Positions 29,306 through 40,809 of a stretch of DNA of 64,000 nucleotides are shown here, piece by piece. A program made the position numbers and the translations under genes. Source of the stretch: Maritimibacter dapengensis. GTDB lineage: Bacteria; Pseudomonadota; Alphaproteobacteria; Rhodobacterales; Rhodobacteraceae. The first letter of the stretch is position 1. Each line of letters starts with the position of its first letter. The stretch is from positions 372,001 to 436,000 of the forward strand of contig NZ_JAHUZE010000003.1 of NCBI RefSeq assembly GCF_019218265.1, written 5' to 3'. The notes under the pieces are model-generated. The model saw only the letters and a program-made list of their open reading frames with translations. It was not told where the DNA came from and made no database searches.

Positions 29306-29906
29306 ACGAAACGCCGACCTGCGCCGGTCGCAACAAGCGGTCGTGCAAAAGGAAGCCTTCGGCCATCACCTGAATAATGTGGCCTTTGGTGGTGTTCGGG
29401 ACCGGAGCCTCGAACATGGCTTCGTGGTGTTCCGGGTCGAATTTGTCGCCGACTTCCGGGGTCAGAATGGTGATCCCGTGCTTCGAGAAAATGTCGAGAA
29501 GTGACCGCATGGTCAGTTCGATGCCCTCGGTCAGGCCAGTCGCCTTTTCGCGCAGTTCGTCGTCAATCGCATCCAGCGCCCGTTTCATGTTGTCATAGAC
29601 AGGGAGCATGTCGCGCGCGAGTTTGGAGCCGCCATAGTTCTCGGCTTCGCGACGGTCGCGGTCGGCCCGTTTGCGCACGTTCTCGGCATCCGCCAGCGCG
29701 CGCATGAACTTGTCGCGTAACTCATCGCGCTCGGTTCTGAGCGCGGCGATTTCTTCAGCATCGGCCGCGTCGTGATCGACTTCTTCCTCGGCCATTTCAT
29801 CCAGGCTCTGGAGCTTTTCGTCGCTATCGCCCTGTCCCTGGTCGCCCATGATTTCCTCGATTGCCGCTTCGATATCGTCAATCGGCTCTTTCTTCGGATC
29901 TGCCAT
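29292..29906 (-). CDS. grpE: Nucleotide exchange factor GrpE
   Basis: The 204-residue protein has an acidic N-terminus, a long coiled coil (residues about 50-100, [25 protein letters not shown]) and the C-terminal beta domain with EHHEAMFE and [21 protein letters not shown]. It promotes ADP release from DnaK. It follows hrcA by 11 bp on the same strand, the common hrcA-grpE arrangement. A GAGG Shine-Dalgarno precedes the ATG. dnaK and dnaJ are not in the window. Confidence 0.96.
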   Translation of the reverse strand: MADPKKEPIDDIEAAIEEIMGDQGQGDSDEKLQSLDEMAEEEVDHDAADAEEIAALRTERDELRDKFMRALADAENVRKRADRDRREAENYGGSKLARDMLPVYDNMKRALDAIDDELREKATGLTEGIELTMRSLLDIFSKHGITILTPEVGDKFDPEHHEAMFEAPVPNTTKGHIIQVMAEGFLLHDRLLRPAQVGVSSNPG

Positions 29907-29917
29907 TATCGTCCTCT

Positions 29918-30982
29918 TCAGCCCCGGTCCGAGATCAGTTTCCCGACCAGTTGCGCCGTGTAATCCACAATCGGCACGATCCGCCCATAGTTGAGCCGCG
30001 TGGGGCCAATCACCCCGACCGCACCGACGATCTTTCGGTCAGCGTTCATATATGGAGAAACCACCAGAGAGGAACCCGAAAGTGAGAAAAGTTTGTTCTC
30101 GGACCCGATAAAAATGCGCACACCCTCGCCATCTTCGGCGAGTTCGAGGAATTCGGCGATGTCCTGCTTACGTTCGAGGTCGTCGAACAGCCTTTTGATG
30201 CGCTCAAGCTCGGCCTCGTCCGCCGGGTCGGTGAGCAGATTCGAACGACCCCGTACGATCAACCGGTCCGGACCGGACCCCTCGGTATCCCAGAGCGCCA
30301 ATCCGCTTTCGACAAGGTCACGTGCAAGCGTGTCGATCTGCTGACGCCGTGCCGCAATCTCGCGTTTCATCACGTCGCGGAGTTCGGAAAGCGTTCGTCC
30401 CTCGGCCAGCGCATTGAGGAAATTCGCGGCCTCGCGCATCGAACTGGGTGTCTGCCCCGGTGGAGGCGTAAACACCCGGTTCTCGACGTGCCCATCCGCA
30501 AAGACCAATACCACGAGCGCCCGGTCGGGTGCCAGGTTGACGAATTCGATATGCTTGATCGGCGCTTCATGCTTGGGCGTCAGAACGAGGCTCGCCCCGG
30601 AGGTGATCCCCGACAAGGCTTTGCCGACGGAGTTCAACAGACCCGGCACGTCTGCGGCATTGGACCCAAGCGTTTCTTCAATCTTTCCCCGGTCGTCCTG
30701 CGTCAGGTTTCCTACCTCGAGGAACCCATCTACGAACATTCGCAGCCCCAATTCGGTCGGGATACGCCCCGCAGATACGTGCGGGCTGTCCAGAAGCCCC
30801 ATGTATTCGAGATCCTGCATCACGTTCCGGATCGTAGCCGCCGAGACCTTTTCGTTCATGCCACGGGTCAAGGTCCGCGACCCTACGGGGTCGCCGGTTT
30901 CCAGATACGCCTCAACCAGCTTGCGAAAGACTTCCCGCGAGCGATCGTTCAGCGCGTCCATTTGCGGTGAGCCACCAGTCAT
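29918..30982 (-). CDS. hrcA: Heat-inducible transcription repressor HrcA
   Basis: The 354-residue protein has an N-terminal winged helix ([30 protein letters not shown]) and the HrcA effector domain ([17 protein letters not shown]-like strand; [18 protein letters not shown] at the end). HrcA represses heat-shock genes by binding CIRCE. I start at the ATG at 30982 ([11 protein letters not shown]) with an AGGGAG Shine-Dalgarno; the open frame continues almost 300 bp upstream through the divergent rph gene and is spurious there. No CIRCE element is visible in the 73-bp gap to rph. Confidence 0.93.
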   Translation of the reverse strand: MTGGSPQMDALNDRSREVFRKLVEAYLETGDPVGSRTLTRGMNEKVSAATIRNVMQDLEYMGLLDSPHVSAGRIPTELGLRMFVDGFLEVGNLTQDDRGKIEETLGSNAADVPGLLNSVGKALSGITSGASLVLTPKHEAPIKHIEFVNLAPDRALVVLVFADGHVENRVFTPPPGQTPSSMREAANFLNALAEGRTLSELRDVMKREIAARRQQIDTLARDLVESGLALWDTEGSGPDRLIVRGRSNLLTDPADEAELERIKRLFDDLERKQDIAEFLELAEDGEGVRIFIGSENKLFSLSGSSLVVSPYMNADRKIVGAVGVIGPTRLNYGRIVPIVDYTAQLVGKLISDRG

Positions 30983-30995
30983 CCATTCTCCCTGC

Positions 30996-31043
30996 CCTTG
31001 CTTTTTCGCACGTCGCATGAGACGCAAAGCGCGAAAAACAAGG
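30996..31043 (-). promoter_or_regulatory. Inverted repeat and possible heat-shock promoter in the hrcA/rph divergent gap
   Basis: Imperfect arms CCTTGCTTTTTCGC (30996-31009) and GCGAAAAACAAGG (31031-31043) face each other across 21 bp; one base is bulged. On the minus strand CTTG at 31042-31039 is followed after 17 bases by CTCATG, close to the alphaproteobacterial sigma-32 pattern CTTG-N17-CYTAT. It could drive hrcA-grpE or serve as an operator for both genes. This is a weak match. Confidence 0.3.
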
Positions 31044-31055
31044 AAGGACACGTCC

Positions 31056-31769
31056 ATGCGCCCCTCTGGGAGAAATGTAGATGAAATGCGGTCGGTTTCA
31101 ATCGAAACGGATGTGACCAAACACGCCGAAGGATCATGTTTGATCAAGATGGGCGACACGCATGTACTCTGCACCGCCTCGCTCGAGGAACGCGTCCCGC
31201 CGTGGCTGCGCAACGCAGGCCAAGGCTGGGTGACAGCGGAATACGGGATGCTTCCCCGCTCAACATCGTCGCGCATGCGCCGTGAAGCTACTGCTGGTAA
31301 GCAGGGCGGAAGAACGGTTGAAATTCAACGGCTTATTGGTCGTTCGCTACGAGCGGGCGTGGACCGGCAGGCTCTTGGCGAACGCCAGATCACCGTGGAT
31401 TGCGACGTGATTCAGGCTGACGGCGGCACGCGTTGCGCGTCGATCACCGGCGGCTGGGTCGCGCTTCGGCTCGCGGTGAACAAGCTGATGAAGGCGGGCG
31501 ACATCGTTTCTGACCCGCTGCTTGATCCTGTGTCTGCCGTGTCTTGCGGCATTTACGCCGGTCAACCGGTGCTGGATCTCGACTATCCAGAGGATAGCGA
31601 AGCAGGCGTTGACGGGAATTTCGTGATGACCGGCACGGGCCGTTTGATCGAGGTGCAAATGAGTGCTGAAGGCTCGACCTTTTCCCGTGCACAAATGGAC
31701 GAGCTTATGGGACTGGCCGAAAAAGGCGTGGCCGAGCTTGTCGCCGCACAAAGGGCCGCCTGCGCATGA
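31056..31769 (+). CDS. rph: Ribonuclease PH
   Basis: The 237-residue protein of the RNase PH fold has [17 protein letters not shown] at the start, [26 protein letters not shown] and the phosphate-site region near [15 protein letters not shown], then [12 protein letters not shown]. It trims tRNA 3' ends phosphorolytically. The ATG at 31056 has AAGGA upstream; the much longer open frame upstream runs antisense through hrcA and is rejected. It ends in ATGA with rdgB. Confidence 0.96.
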   Translation: MRPSGRNVDEMRSVSIETDVTKHAEGSCLIKMGDTHVLCTASLEERVPPWLRNAGQGWVTAEYGMLPRSTSSRMRREATAGKQGGRTVEIQRLIGRSLRAGVDRQALGERQITVDCDVIQADGGTRCASITGGWVALRLAVNKLMKAGDIVSDPLLDPVSAVSCGIYAGQPVLDLDYPEDSEAGVDGNFVMTGTGRLIEVQMSAEGSTFSRAQMDELMGLAEKGVAELVAAQRAACA

Positions 31770-32380
31770 CCCGAAAGTTCGACGCCGAAACACTGGTGAT
31801 CGCCAGCCACAACGCAGGCAAGCTGCGTGAAATCTCGGCGCTCGTGGCGCCCTTCGGCGTGACCTGCAGATCGGCGGGCGAATATGGATTGGCAGAACCG
31901 GACGAAACCGAAGACACCTTTGCCGGGAACGCACGGATCAAGGCACATTTCGCGGCGAGGGAAACCGGTCTCCCTGCCCTTTCTGATGACAGTGGAATCA
32001 TGGTCGATGCGCTCGACGGCGCACCCGGTGTCTATACCGCTGATTGGGCCGAGACCCCGAATGGCCGTGATTTTCCGATGGCGATGCAGAAGACATGGGA
32101 CTTGCTCGACCAACGCGGCGCACCAGAGCCGCGCACAGCATCATTCAACTGCACCCTATGCATTGCATGGCCTGACGGGCACGACGAAATTTTCGAGGGC
32201 CGCGTTTCTGGTCGTCTGACCTGGCCGATGCGGGGCAATCAGGGGTTCGGCTATGATCCGATTTTCATTCCCGATGGACACGACATCACCTTCGGCGAAA
32301 TGGACCCGTCCGAGAAACACGCGATGAGCCATCGGGCCGTGGCCTTTGCCAAATTGGTCGAGGGCTGTTTTGACCGCTGA
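31766..32380 (+). CDS. rdgB: dITP/XTP pyrophosphatase (RdgB/HAM1)
   Basis: The 204-residue Ham1 family protein has [14 protein letters not shown] at residues 10-23, [27 protein letters not shown] and [15 protein letters not shown]. It hydrolyses ITP, dITP and XTP to cleanse the nucleotide pool. The ATG overlaps the rph stop (ATGA). Its own end overlaps the hemW start, giving a coupled rph-rdgB-hemW unit. Confidence 0.96.
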   Translation: MTRKFDAETLVIASHNAGKLREISALVAPFGVTCRSAGEYGLAEPDETEDTFAGNARIKAHFAARETGLPALSDDSGIMVDALDGAPGVYTADWAETPNGRDFPMAMQKTWDLLDQRGAPEPRTASFNCTLCIAWPDGHDEIFEGRVSGRLTWPMRGNQGFGYDPIFIPDGHDITFGEMDPSEKHAMSHRAVAFAKLVEGCFDR

Positions 32381-33548
32381 ATGGCGGCTCGGGGGCTTCG
32401 GGCTATATGTCCACTGGCCATTCTGCGCTGCCAAATGCCCATATTGCGACTTCAACAGCCATGTTTCGTCATCGATCGACCAAGACAGCTGGCTTGCCGC
32501 TTACTTGGCTGAAATCGACCGCGTCGCGGCCGAAACACCCGACCGGGTGCTGAACAGTGTCTATTTCGGAGGAGGCACGCCGTCTTTGATGGAGCCTCGG
32601 TTGGTTGAGGCGATCATTGACCGTGCTGTTTCCCACTGGACCGCCGCCAATGACATTGAAATCACGCTCGAGGCGAATCCTTCGTCGATCGAAGCCGATC
32701 GTTTTGCAGGATACCGCGCCAGCGGCGTGAATCGTGTGTCGATGGGGTTCCAAGCTCTCAACGATCGCGATCTTAAGGCGCTCGGGCGACTCCATGACGT
32801 GGAAACTGCATTACGCGCGCTCGATGTCGCACGCCAGAACTTCGATCGCATCAATTTTGACTTGATCTATGCACGGCAGAACCAGACGCTCGCGGATTGG
32901 AAAGGCGAGTTGGAGCGTGCGTTGTCGTTCGACCCGGACCACTTGTCGCTCTACCAACTCACCATCGAAGATGGCACGGCATTTGGAGATCGCTTCGCGC
33001 GTGGTCGTCTGAAGGGTCTGCCTGACGATGATCTGGGCGCGGACATGTTTTTTCTGACGCAGGATCTGACCGAAGCTGCTGGCCTGCCGGCTTACGAGGT
33101 TTCGAACCACGCACGCCCAGGCGAAGAAAGCCGGCACAACTTCATTTACTGGTCCGCAGGCGATTACGCCGGAATTGGCCCCGGCGCGCACGGCCGACTT
33201 ACGTTGGATGACATTCGATATGCCACCTGGACCGAGCTGTCCCCGAACAAATGGCTTGCCGACATCACCGCAGGCCGAGGCGAAGCGGGTCGAAGCCGCC
33301 TCAGTCGTCAAGATCAGGCAGCGGAATACCTGATGATGGGGCTAAGGACGACGAGAGGGCTTGACCTGGAACGCTACTCTATCATCGCGGGCCTGCCAAT
33401 TGATGATAATAAAATCAAAGACTTAACTGAAATTGGGTTGTTAAGATCGGACAGAGACCACCTTATCGCCACCCGAGACGGAAGAGCGGTGCTGAACGCA
33501 GTCATTTCCGATCTATTGCCGGATCAAACATCCGCTCCCAGCCGCTGA
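32370..33548 (+). CDS. hemW: Radical SAM heme chaperone HemW
   Basis: The 392-residue HemN-like radical SAM protein has the cluster motif Cys19, Cys23, Cys26 (CAAKCPYC), then VYFGGGTPS and [17 protein letters not shown]. It lacks the N-terminal features of true coproporphyrinogen III dehydrogenase and fits HemW, which delivers heme to target proteins. I start at TTG 32370 with GAGGG six bases upstream; another TTG lies at 32346. Its 3' end overlaps the convergent parB by 25 bp. Confidence 0.9.
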   Translation: MTAEWRLGGFGLYVHWPFCAAKCPYCDFNSHVSSSIDQDSWLAAYLAEIDRVAAETPDRVLNSVYFGGGTPSLMEPRLVEAIIDRAVSHWTAANDIEITLEANPSSIEADRFAGYRASGVNRVSMGFQALNDRDLKALGRLHDVETALRALDVARQNFDRINFDLIYARQNQTLADWKGELERALSFDPDHLSLYQLTIEDGTAFGDRFARGRLKGLPDDDLGADMFFLTQDLTEAAGLPAYEVSNHARPGEESRHNFIYWSAGDYAGIGPGAHGRLTLDDIRYATWTELSPNKWLADITAGRGEAGRSRLSRQDQAAEYLMMGLRTTRGLDLERYSIIAGLPIDDNKIKDLTEIGLLRSDRDHLIATRDGRAVLNAVISDLLPDQTSAPSR

Positions 33549-34432
33549 CAGATATCGTCCAGCTCATCGAAATTGCCGTATCGCACTGTCACAGCCCCGG
33601 CCTCCCCGCCAGCTTTGTGATCGATCGAAACCTTCATGCCGAGCGCCGCCGACAATGTTCGCTCCAATGCCACCGTGTCAGCATCCTTCTCGGACTTCTT
33701 TGAGTTTTTGGACGAGTTAGAGCCTGATCCACCGGGAACCCCGGTCTTCACCAGCCTTTCTATTTCGCGCACAGAAAGGTTCTGACCAACCGCGTATTTG
33801 GCAAGTTTCTTCGGATCATCCGCTGTGATAAGCGCCCGCGCTGCGCCCGCCGATAGCTGTCCTTCGCGCACGTATTCAAGAACTTCCCTCGGCAAGTTCA
33901 GAAGCCGCATCATGTTGGCGATGTGGGATCTCGATTTCCCCAGGGCCTCGGCCAGCTTTTCCTGTGTGTGGCCGAACTTCTCCATGAGCTCTTTGTATCC
34001 AGCTGCCTCTTCCACCGCGTTCAGATCTGCACGCTGGATATTTTCGATGATGGCGACCTCGTAGGCTTCTGTATCATCGTATTCGCGCACCAGCGCTGGC
34101 ACTTCGTGCAGCCGCGCCTGCTGCGCCGCCCTCCACCGACGCTCGCCCGCAACGATCTCGTAACTATCTGTTTTTTCGGGGTGAGGCCTTACGATCAGCG
34201 GCTGAATTATACCCTTTTCCTTGATCGAATCCGCGAGTTCATTCAGCGCGTCCTGAGAGAACCTCCGCCGCGGCTGATCCGGATTCGCACTGACCCTTTC
34301 AATTGGGATCATCATGTCCGGCTTGCGTGGTGCACCCGTTTCAGCGCTCTGTCCCGGCTCGGTCTGAACATCCGCCATCAGCGCGGACAGGCCGCGCCCA
34401 AGGCCCCGATTCGGTTTTTTTGCTTCAGCCAT
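33524..34432 (-). CDS. parB: Chromosome partitioning protein ParB
   Basis: The 302-residue protein starts KPNRGLGRGLSALMA, the ParA-contacting N-terminus. The CTP-binding ParB/Srx domain has GERRWRAAQQA and ENIQRADLNAVEEA; a central helix-turn-helix (TQEKLAEALGKSRSHIANMMRLL) follows, then a C-terminal dimerisation domain. It loads onto parS and forms the centromere complex. Two exact parS palindromes lie within 3.3 kb. A GGAGG Shine-Dalgarno precedes the ATG; parA ends 9 bp upstream. Confidence 0.96.
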   Translation of the reverse strand: MAEAKKPNRGLGRGLSALMADVQTEPGQSAETGAPRKPDMMIPIERVSANPDQPRRRFSQDALNELADSIKEKGIIQPLIVRPHPEKTDSYEIVAGERRWRAAQQARLHEVPALVREYDDTEAYEVAIIENIQRADLNAVEEAAGYKELMEKFGHTQEKLAEALGKSRSHIANMMRLLNLPREVLEYVREGQLSAGAARALITADDPKKLAKYAVGQNLSVREIERLVKTGVPGGSGSNSSKNSKKSEKDADTVALERTLSAALGMKVSIDHKAGGEAGAVTVRYGNFDELDDICQRLGADV

Positions 34433-34441
34433 TCTGCCTCC

Positions 34442-35221
34442 TCATCCCGCCTTCGCGGTCAATTCCTGTGCCAACGCAACATAAGCCTGGCTGCCTTTCG
34501 ATGTCGGGTCATAAGATATCACCGGCAGCGCGAAAGACGGGGCTTCGCTGACCCGTACATTGCGCGGCACGACCGTCTTGAACACCAGTTCGCCCAAGGT
34601 TTCCCGCGCGTCCGCTTCTACCTGCTGGGCAAGGTTGTTCCTGCTGTCGTGCATGGTCAGCACCACACCCTCGATCCGCAAACGCGGATTGGCCGCTTCG
34701 CGAACTTCGCGGATCGTCAACATGAGTTGACTCAAACCCTCGAGCGCAAAAAACTCGGATTGGAGCGGGATCAATACCGAGTGGCTGGCCACCAATGCGT
34801 TGACCGTCAAGAGGTTCAGCGACGGCGGGCAGTCTATCAGAACATAATCGAACGAAAGCGCCTGCGCATCGACCGCTCGAAGGGAATCATGGAGCAGATG
34901 CGACCGCTTCTCATTGGCCACCAGTTCGATGTCGGCAGAGGAGAGATCGGTGGTCGCTGGCGCAATCATCAAGCCTTCGATGCCTGTTTCTCGAACTACA
35001 TCTTGTAGAGGTGCCTCTTCCAGCAGCAAATCATAGGTCGTCATCAGCCGGTCCTGCGGCTCGATGCCGAGCCCGGTCGACGCGTTTCCCTGCGGATCGA
35101 GGTCGACGATCAAGACCTTCTGACCGGCCATCGCCAGAGCCGCAGCAAGGTTGATGGCCGTGGTCGTCTTGCCGACACCGCCCTTTTGATTGGTAACAGC
35201 GATGATCTTGGGATCAGGCAC
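34442..35221 (-). CDS. parA: Chromosome partitioning ATPase ParA
   Basis: The deviant Walker A motif NQKGGVGKTTTAINLA lies near the N-terminus, with VDLDPQGNASTGLG and IDCPPSLNLLT after it. ParA ATPase moves ParB-parS complexes to separate origins. I place the start at the GTG at 35221 ([11 protein letters not shown]), which has GGAG eight bases upstream and gives the family's usual short lead. A TTG five codons earlier at 35236 is the alternative. Both overlap the end of rsmG. Confidence 0.95.
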   Translation of the reverse strand: MPDPKIIAVTNQKGGVGKTTTAINLAAALAMAGQKVLIVDLDPQGNASTGLGIEPQDRLMTTYDLLLEEAPLQDVVRETGIEGLMIAPATTDLSSADIELVANEKRSHLLHDSLRAVDAQALSFDYVLIDCPPSLNLLTVNALVASHSVLIPLQSEFFALEGLSQLMLTIREVREAANPRLRIEGVVLTMHDSRNNLAQQVEADARETLGELVFKTVVPRNVRVSEAPSFALPVISYDPTSKGSQAYVALAQELTAKAG

Positions 35222-35834
35222 GCTCGATCTCTCCAACTCTCAAAATGACGGCTTCTGAATTCGTCCGGCTCGGTATCTTATCGACCTGAAAACGCCACGT
35301 TTCAAGCGCATCCTGGAACTCTTTCTCGTAGCCCTCACCTTTAGAAAACAGGGCTGTCCCATTCTCGGCAAGATGTCTGTCCGCAAAATCCAACAACCTG
35401 GGTAATGGAGCGAGTGCCCGTGCGCTGACGACATCGGCAGCGAGTGGCTCGACCGCCTCAATCCGTTTGTTCAGGACCGTCGCCGAAACGCCGGTTTCTC
35501 TGAGAACCGTGCGCAGAAACGTCGCCTTTCGCGAGTCGCTTTCGACGCAAGTCACTCGCAAGTCGGGTCTCACATCTGCCGCCATGATCGCAACGATAAG
35601 GCCAGGAAATCCGCCCCCTGTCCCAAGATCAGCCCACGTCGAAGCGTTTAGCGGCGCGGCATCAAAGACCTGCGCGGAATCGAGGAAATGACGGTTCCAG
35701 AGATCGTCCAGGGTTCTGCGCGACACCAGATTAATTTTCGGATTCCACCGCTCGATAAGTCGCGCGTAGATCTCGAGCCGCTCCAGTGTTTCACGTGAAA
35801 CATCGACCTGGTCCGCAAAAAATTCCGCTGTCAT
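35214..35834 (-). CDS. rsmG: 16S rRNA (guanine-N7) methyltransferase RsmG
   Basis: The 206-residue Rossmann methyltransferase has motif [14 protein letters not shown] near residue 68, [15 protein letters not shown] and [14 protein letters not shown]. It methylates G527 of 16S rRNA (E. coli numbering). The DVSRETL segment at residues 11-17 is encoded across an exact parS palindrome, so this peptide is constrained by DNA-level selection too. The ATG overlaps the mnmG stop as ATGA. Confidence 0.95.
   Translation of the reverse strand: MTAEFFADQVDVSRETLERLEIYARLIERWNPKINLVSRRTLDDLWNRHFLDSAQVFDAAPLNASTWADLGTGGGFPGLIVAIMAADVRPDLRVTCVESDSRKATFLRTVLRETGVSATVLNKRIEAVEPLAADVVSARALAPLPRLLDFADRHLAENGTALFSKGEGYEKEFQDALETWRFQVDKIPSRTNSEAVILRVGEIERA
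35787..35802. promoter_or_regulatory. parS centromere site 1 (inside rsmG)
   Basis: The exact 16-bp palindrome TGTTTCACGTGAAACA is the consensus ParB-binding site. It lies in the 5' part of rsmG, 1.4 kb from parB and about 4.5-5 kb from the proposed origin. Confidence 0.95.
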
Positions 35835-37705
35835 GCGCTCTTGGCGCGTTGCGCCTGACGAACTTTTGCAAGGATCAAGGTCAATGCCGCGGGCGTCATC
35901 CCCTCGATCCTGCCTGCCTGTGCCAAAGTTTCGGGCCGGGTTTGCGCTAGCTTGCCTGCCAGCTCCTTTGTCAGTCCATCCAGCGAACTATAGTCAAATG
36001 ACTCGGGAATGGCTTGGCCTTCGTCGCGTTGCATGGCTTCGACTTCGCGTTTCTGCCGTTCGATATACTTCGCGTATAAAGCATCTTTCGCTACTTGAGC
36101 CCGCGTTCCCGCTTGGATCGTCGCAAAGGAGTCGTCCAACTTTTCAATGTGATCGAAAGTCAGCCCCGGAATAGACAAGAGGTCGTATGCCGAGCGACGC
36201 GTCCCATCTTCACGCACATTCCCCCCGACTGCATTCACCTGCTGCGGCGTAAAGGTTTGAGCGGTCAAGGCATGTGTTGCGGCCGAAAGCCGTTCCATTT
36301 TCCGATTGAAAGCTTCCTGGCGTTTCGCGGAGATCGCGCCAAGCTCTATGGCAAGCGGGGTCAGCCGTTGGTCCGCATTGTCAGCCCGCAAGGCAAGGCG
36401 AAACTCGGCGCGAGACGTAAACATACGGTAGGGCTCGGTCACACCCCGCGTCACGAGATCGTCGATCATGACACCGATGTACGATGTCGCCCGCGAGAAG
36501 ATTACGGGCTCCCGCCCGAGTGCTGCCCTAGCTGCATTCAGACCAGAAACCAGACCTTGCGCCGCCGCTTCCTCATATCCCGTGGTCCCGTTGATCTGAC
36601 CCGCTAGATATAGGCCCGGCACGTTGCGAAGTTCGAAAGTTTGCCGCAGCGCTCGAGGATCGACGTAGTCGTACTCAATCGCGTACCCTGGTTGGAGAAT
36701 TTTTACATCCTCCAATCCAAATATCGAGCGTACATAGGCCTCCTGCACGTCGACAGGCAACGACGTCGAAATCCCGTTGGGATACACCGTGTGATCGTCC
36801 AATCCTTCGGGCTCGAGGAAGACCTGGTGGGATTCCTTCTCGGCAAAGCGAACCACTTTGTCTTCGATCGACGGACAGTACCGCGGACCGACACCATCGA
36901 TGTGCCCGCCATACATGGCGGACTTGGTTAAATTGGCCGAGATGATGTCATGGGTCCGGGTATTCGTGTGGGTGATACCGCAAGCGATCTGGCGGACAAA
37001 CGGCCTTTTGTTCAAGAACGAGAACATCTCCGGCTCTTCATCCGCCGGCTGCAAGTCAAGCGCATCCCATCGAATCGTGCGACCATCAAGCCTTGGTGGC
37101 GTTCCTGTCTTGAGCCGGCCAAGCGGCAATTGGAACGAATCGATTTGCTCCGCCAAGCGTATCGACGGTCGGTCACCCATACGTCCGCCTTCACGCCTTT
37201 CTTCACCGATGTGAATAATGCCGCGTAGAAATGTGCCAGTCGTGAGCACCACAGCACGCGCGATCAGCTCCGATCCATCCCCTAGGCGAAGCCCGGTGAC
37301 CTGATCACCATGCATTACGAGTTCTGTCGCTTCGCCTTCGACGATCTCGAGGTTCTCGGTCGATGCGACGATTTCTGCCATCGCTGCACGGTATAGCTTG
37401 CGGTCTGCCTGCGCACGTGGACCCTGCACGGCTGGTCCCTTGGACCGATTGAGCAGGCGGAACTGAATTCCCGCCCGATCTGCCGCCTGCCCCATTGCGC
37501 CGTCAAGCGCGTCGACCTCGCGCACCAAATGACCTTTGCCCAGCCCACCGATTGCAGGGTTGCAAGACATCACGCCAAGGTCGCTGCGCCGAAGAGTCAC
37601 AAGCGCGGTCTGCGCTCCACTCCGCGCTGACGCCAGGGCGGCTTCTGCACCGGCGTGACCTCCACCGACGACAATGACATCGTATGAATGTTTCACGTGA
37701 AACAC
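35831..37705 (-). CDS. mnmG: tRNA uridine-5-carboxymethylaminomethyl modification enzyme MnmG (GidA)
   Basis: The 624-residue FAD protein has dinucleotide-binding [12 protein letters not shown] near residues 11-22, [34 protein letters not shown] and the GidA-specific C-terminal helical domain. With MnmE it modifies wobble U34 of tRNAs. I start at GTG 37705 ([10 protein letters not shown]) because AAAGG stands six bases upstream; the TTG at 37711 directly abuts that Shine-Dalgarno. Codons 1-6 overlap a parS site. Confidence 0.95.
   Translation of the reverse strand: MFHVKHSYDVIVVGGGHAGAEAALASARSGAQTALVTLRRSDLGVMSCNPAIGGLGKGHLVREVDALDGAMGQAADRAGIQFRLLNRSKGPAVQGPRAQADRKLYRAAMAEIVASTENLEIVEGEATELVMHGDQVTGLRLGDGSELIARAVVLTTGTFLRGIIHIGEERREGGRMGDRPSIRLAEQIDSFQLPLGRLKTGTPPRLDGRTIRWDALDLQPADEEPEMFSFLNKRPFVRQIACGITHTNTRTHDIISANLTKSAMYGGHIDGVGPRYCPSIEDKVVRFAEKESHQVFLEPEGLDDHTVYPNGISTSLPVDVQEAYVRSIFGLEDVKILQPGYAIEYDYVDPRALRQTFELRNVPGLYLAGQINGTTGYEEAAAQGLVSGLNAARAALGREPVIFSRATSYIGVMIDDLVTRGVTEPYRMFTSRAEFRLALRADNADQRLTPLAIELGAISAKRQEAFNRKMERLSAATHALTAQTFTPQQVNAVGGNVREDGTRRSAYDLLSIPGLTFDHIEKLDDSFATIQAGTRAQVAKDALYAKYIERQKREVEAMQRDEGQAIPESFDYSSLDGLTKELAGKLAQTRPETLAQAGRIEGMTPAALTLILAKVRQAQRAKSA
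37689..37704. promoter_or_regulatory. parS centromere site 2 (at the mnmG start)
   Basis: A second exact TGTTTCACGTGAAACA palindrome covers the first codons of mnmG and encodes the FHVKH peptide. It lies about 2.6-3.1 kb from the proposed origin and 1.9 kb from parS site 1. Confidence 0.95.
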
Positions 37706-37719
37706 TCCCAACCTTTCGC

Positions 37720-38991
37720 CTATTTCCCTAAGCAGAAACTGGCGAATATTTCATCCAAGACGTTCTCGACATCGACCCGCCCGACCAGCGAATCCAACGC
37801 GCGTATCGCGGACCACAATTCTTCGGCCGCAATCTCCGAGCGATCAGAGCCGCTCTCTACCTCGATTCGGGCTTTTTCCAAAGCCTCTCGCGCATGTATT
37901 ATCGCGTGGCGATGCCTTGCGCGGATTGCTGTACCGGACCCAGCAGCCCTCTCGGACAAGATCTTGGTTACCTGGCTCACAAGGAAGTCGATACCCTCCC
38001 CTGTCTTTCCAGATACACCACGGCCCGTAATATCCGCCTTACCTTCAACCAGGATGTCATCGTCAAGCGGCTCGAGATCCAGAGGCTCACCGGACAAAAG
38101 AAAGATCCTGAGGTCGGCGCCAAGCGCGCGTTCCTTGGCACGCTCTACGCCCAGGCGCTCGATCTTGTCCGTGCTGTCGCGAAGTCCTGCCGTGTCCAGC
38201 ATCGTAACCGGCAAGCCCTCAAGGTCCATCCGCACCTCTATCACATCGCGCGTCGTGCCGGCGATGTCTGACGTGATCGCTGCCTCGCGCCCTGCCAGCG
38301 CATTCAGCAGCGTTGACTTGCCAGCATTGGGTGCTCCGACAATGGCGACTTCGAACCCCTCGCGGATGCGTTCGGAAATCTTGGCGCCTTCAACCTCGGA
38401 TTCTAGGCTCGAACGAGTCCGGTCGATCAGGTCGAACACGTCCGGCGAAACATCGACCGGCACCTCTTCATCGGCGAAGTCGATGGTCGCCTCGAGCAGA
38501 GCCGCAGCCCGGATCAAATCGGTGCGCCAGGATTCAGCTTTTTGTCCCAATGCCCCGGATAACACGCGCAGCGCCTGGCGACGTTGAGCCTCTGTCTCGG
38601 AGTCGATCAGATCGGCAAGGCCTTCGACCTGTGCCAGGTCAAGGCGCTCATTCTCCAACGCTCGTCGGGTGAACTCTCCTGGCTCCGCGTGGCGCAATCC
38701 GTCGATCCGCCCCAATGTGTCGAGAAGGGTATTCACCACGGCCGTCGAGCCATGAACCTGAAATTCCACCACGTCTTCACCGGTGAAGCTATGAGGGGCA
38801 GAAAAAGTCAGGATCAACGCTTCGTCGATCGGGCCGTCTTCACCTTCCAACGTCCGCACTGCGGATACGCGCGGTGATGGCAAAGACCCCGCGATCCGAC
38901 GACCCGCAATCAGTGCGTCTGGACCGGATACCCGGATGACGGCAACGCCGGACTTGCCACGTGATGTAGCGAGTGCAAAAATCGTATCCAT
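37720..38991 (-). CDS. mnmE: tRNA modification GTPase MnmE (TrmE)
   Basis: The 423-residue protein has an N-terminal tetrahydrofolate-binding domain ([22 protein letters not shown]), then a Ras-like G domain with [13 protein letters not shown] near residue 220, DIAGTTRD and DTAGLRD. It ends in CLGK, which carries the conserved C-terminal cysteine. It pairs with MnmG, encoded 14 bp downstream, to modify wobble uridine. It lies 27 bp after rho on the same strand. Confidence 0.96.
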   Translation of the reverse strand: MDTIFALATSRGKSGVAVIRVSGPDALIAGRRIAGSLPSPRVSAVRTLEGEDGPIDEALILTFSAPHSFTGEDVVEFQVHGSTAVVNTLLDTLGRIDGLRHAEPGEFTRRALENERLDLAQVEGLADLIDSETEAQRRQALRVLSGALGQKAESWRTDLIRAAALLEATIDFADEEVPVDVSPDVFDLIDRTRSSLESEVEGAKISERIREGFEVAIVGAPNAGKSTLLNALAGREAAITSDIAGTTRDVIEVRMDLEGLPVTMLDTAGLRDSTDKIERLGVERAKERALGADLRIFLLSGEPLDLEPLDDDILVEGKADITGRGVSGKTGEGIDFLVSQVTKILSERAAGSGTAIRARHRHAIIHAREALEKARIEVESGSDRSEIAAEELWSAIRALDSLVGRVDVENVLDEIFASFCLGK

Positions 38992-39018
38992 GTTTAACCT
39001 GTTGTTTTAAAACAGGGA

Positions 39019-40287
<1,269 letters not shown>

Positions 40288-40626
40288 TGGTATCACCAGA
40301 AATCGGCGTCAAAGCGCCTTGTCTATATTGTTCGTGGAAAGACTTCGGTCGGACGACCGCTTGGCGCAACGATATAGGGCGCAGTCTTTCACAAGTCAAT
40401 CTGGCCCTTCTTAGCAAGGCGTTCTTGGATACGCGCTGATCCTCACAAAAAATAAAAATGATATTTAGAAAAGGTTTTTGAAGATTGTAGGGCTTGTGGA
40501 TTGTGGGGATTACCGAGTTGTTCCCTGAGCTGTCCACACACTTCCAGAGGCTGGGAAAGGCGGGCGATAAATCCAGATAGTATCTAAATTTCCTATCAAA
40601 ATCAAATATTTAACAGAAATGAAGTG

Positions 40627-40635
40627 TGTGGATTA
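40627..40635 (-). other. DnaA-box-like 9-mer
   Basis: TGTGGATTA on the plus strand is TAATCCACA on the minus strand, eight of nine matches to TTATCCACA. It lies at the edge of the A+T-rich block of the proposed origin. Confidence 0.5.
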
Positions 40636-40800
40636 TGCAATGCAACTTTTTGGGCACAAAGAGAACTGTCCACGACCCACATGATTCAGAGTTCACATGT
40701 GGCGTCGGTGAGGGATGAAATGTCGGAAAGCTGCGAACGGGCTGGGATTCACTTTTTCTCCCATCGGGTGCACAATCGCGCACGCCGGAACAAACAGAGA

Positions 40801-40809
40801 TTTTCCACA
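40801..40809 (+). other. DnaA-box-like 9-mer next to maf
   Basis: TTTTCCACA matches the relaxed box TTWTNCACA fully and TTATCCACA at eight of nine positions. It lies 12 bp before the maf start. Confidence 0.5.

Noticed and set aside
30414-31055. N-terminal extension of rph through the hrcA gene
   Set aside because: It is antisense to hrcA and unlike any RNase PH; the start at 31056 has a Shine-Dalgarno and the family N-terminus.
30983-31055. CIRCE element for HrcA
   Set aside because: I looked for TTAGCACTC-N9-GAGTGCTAA and found nothing close in the gap.
30983-31276. N-terminal extension of hrcA across the rph start
   Set aside because: It is not HrcA-like; the ATG at 30982 gives the expected N-terminus with a good Shine-Dalgarno.
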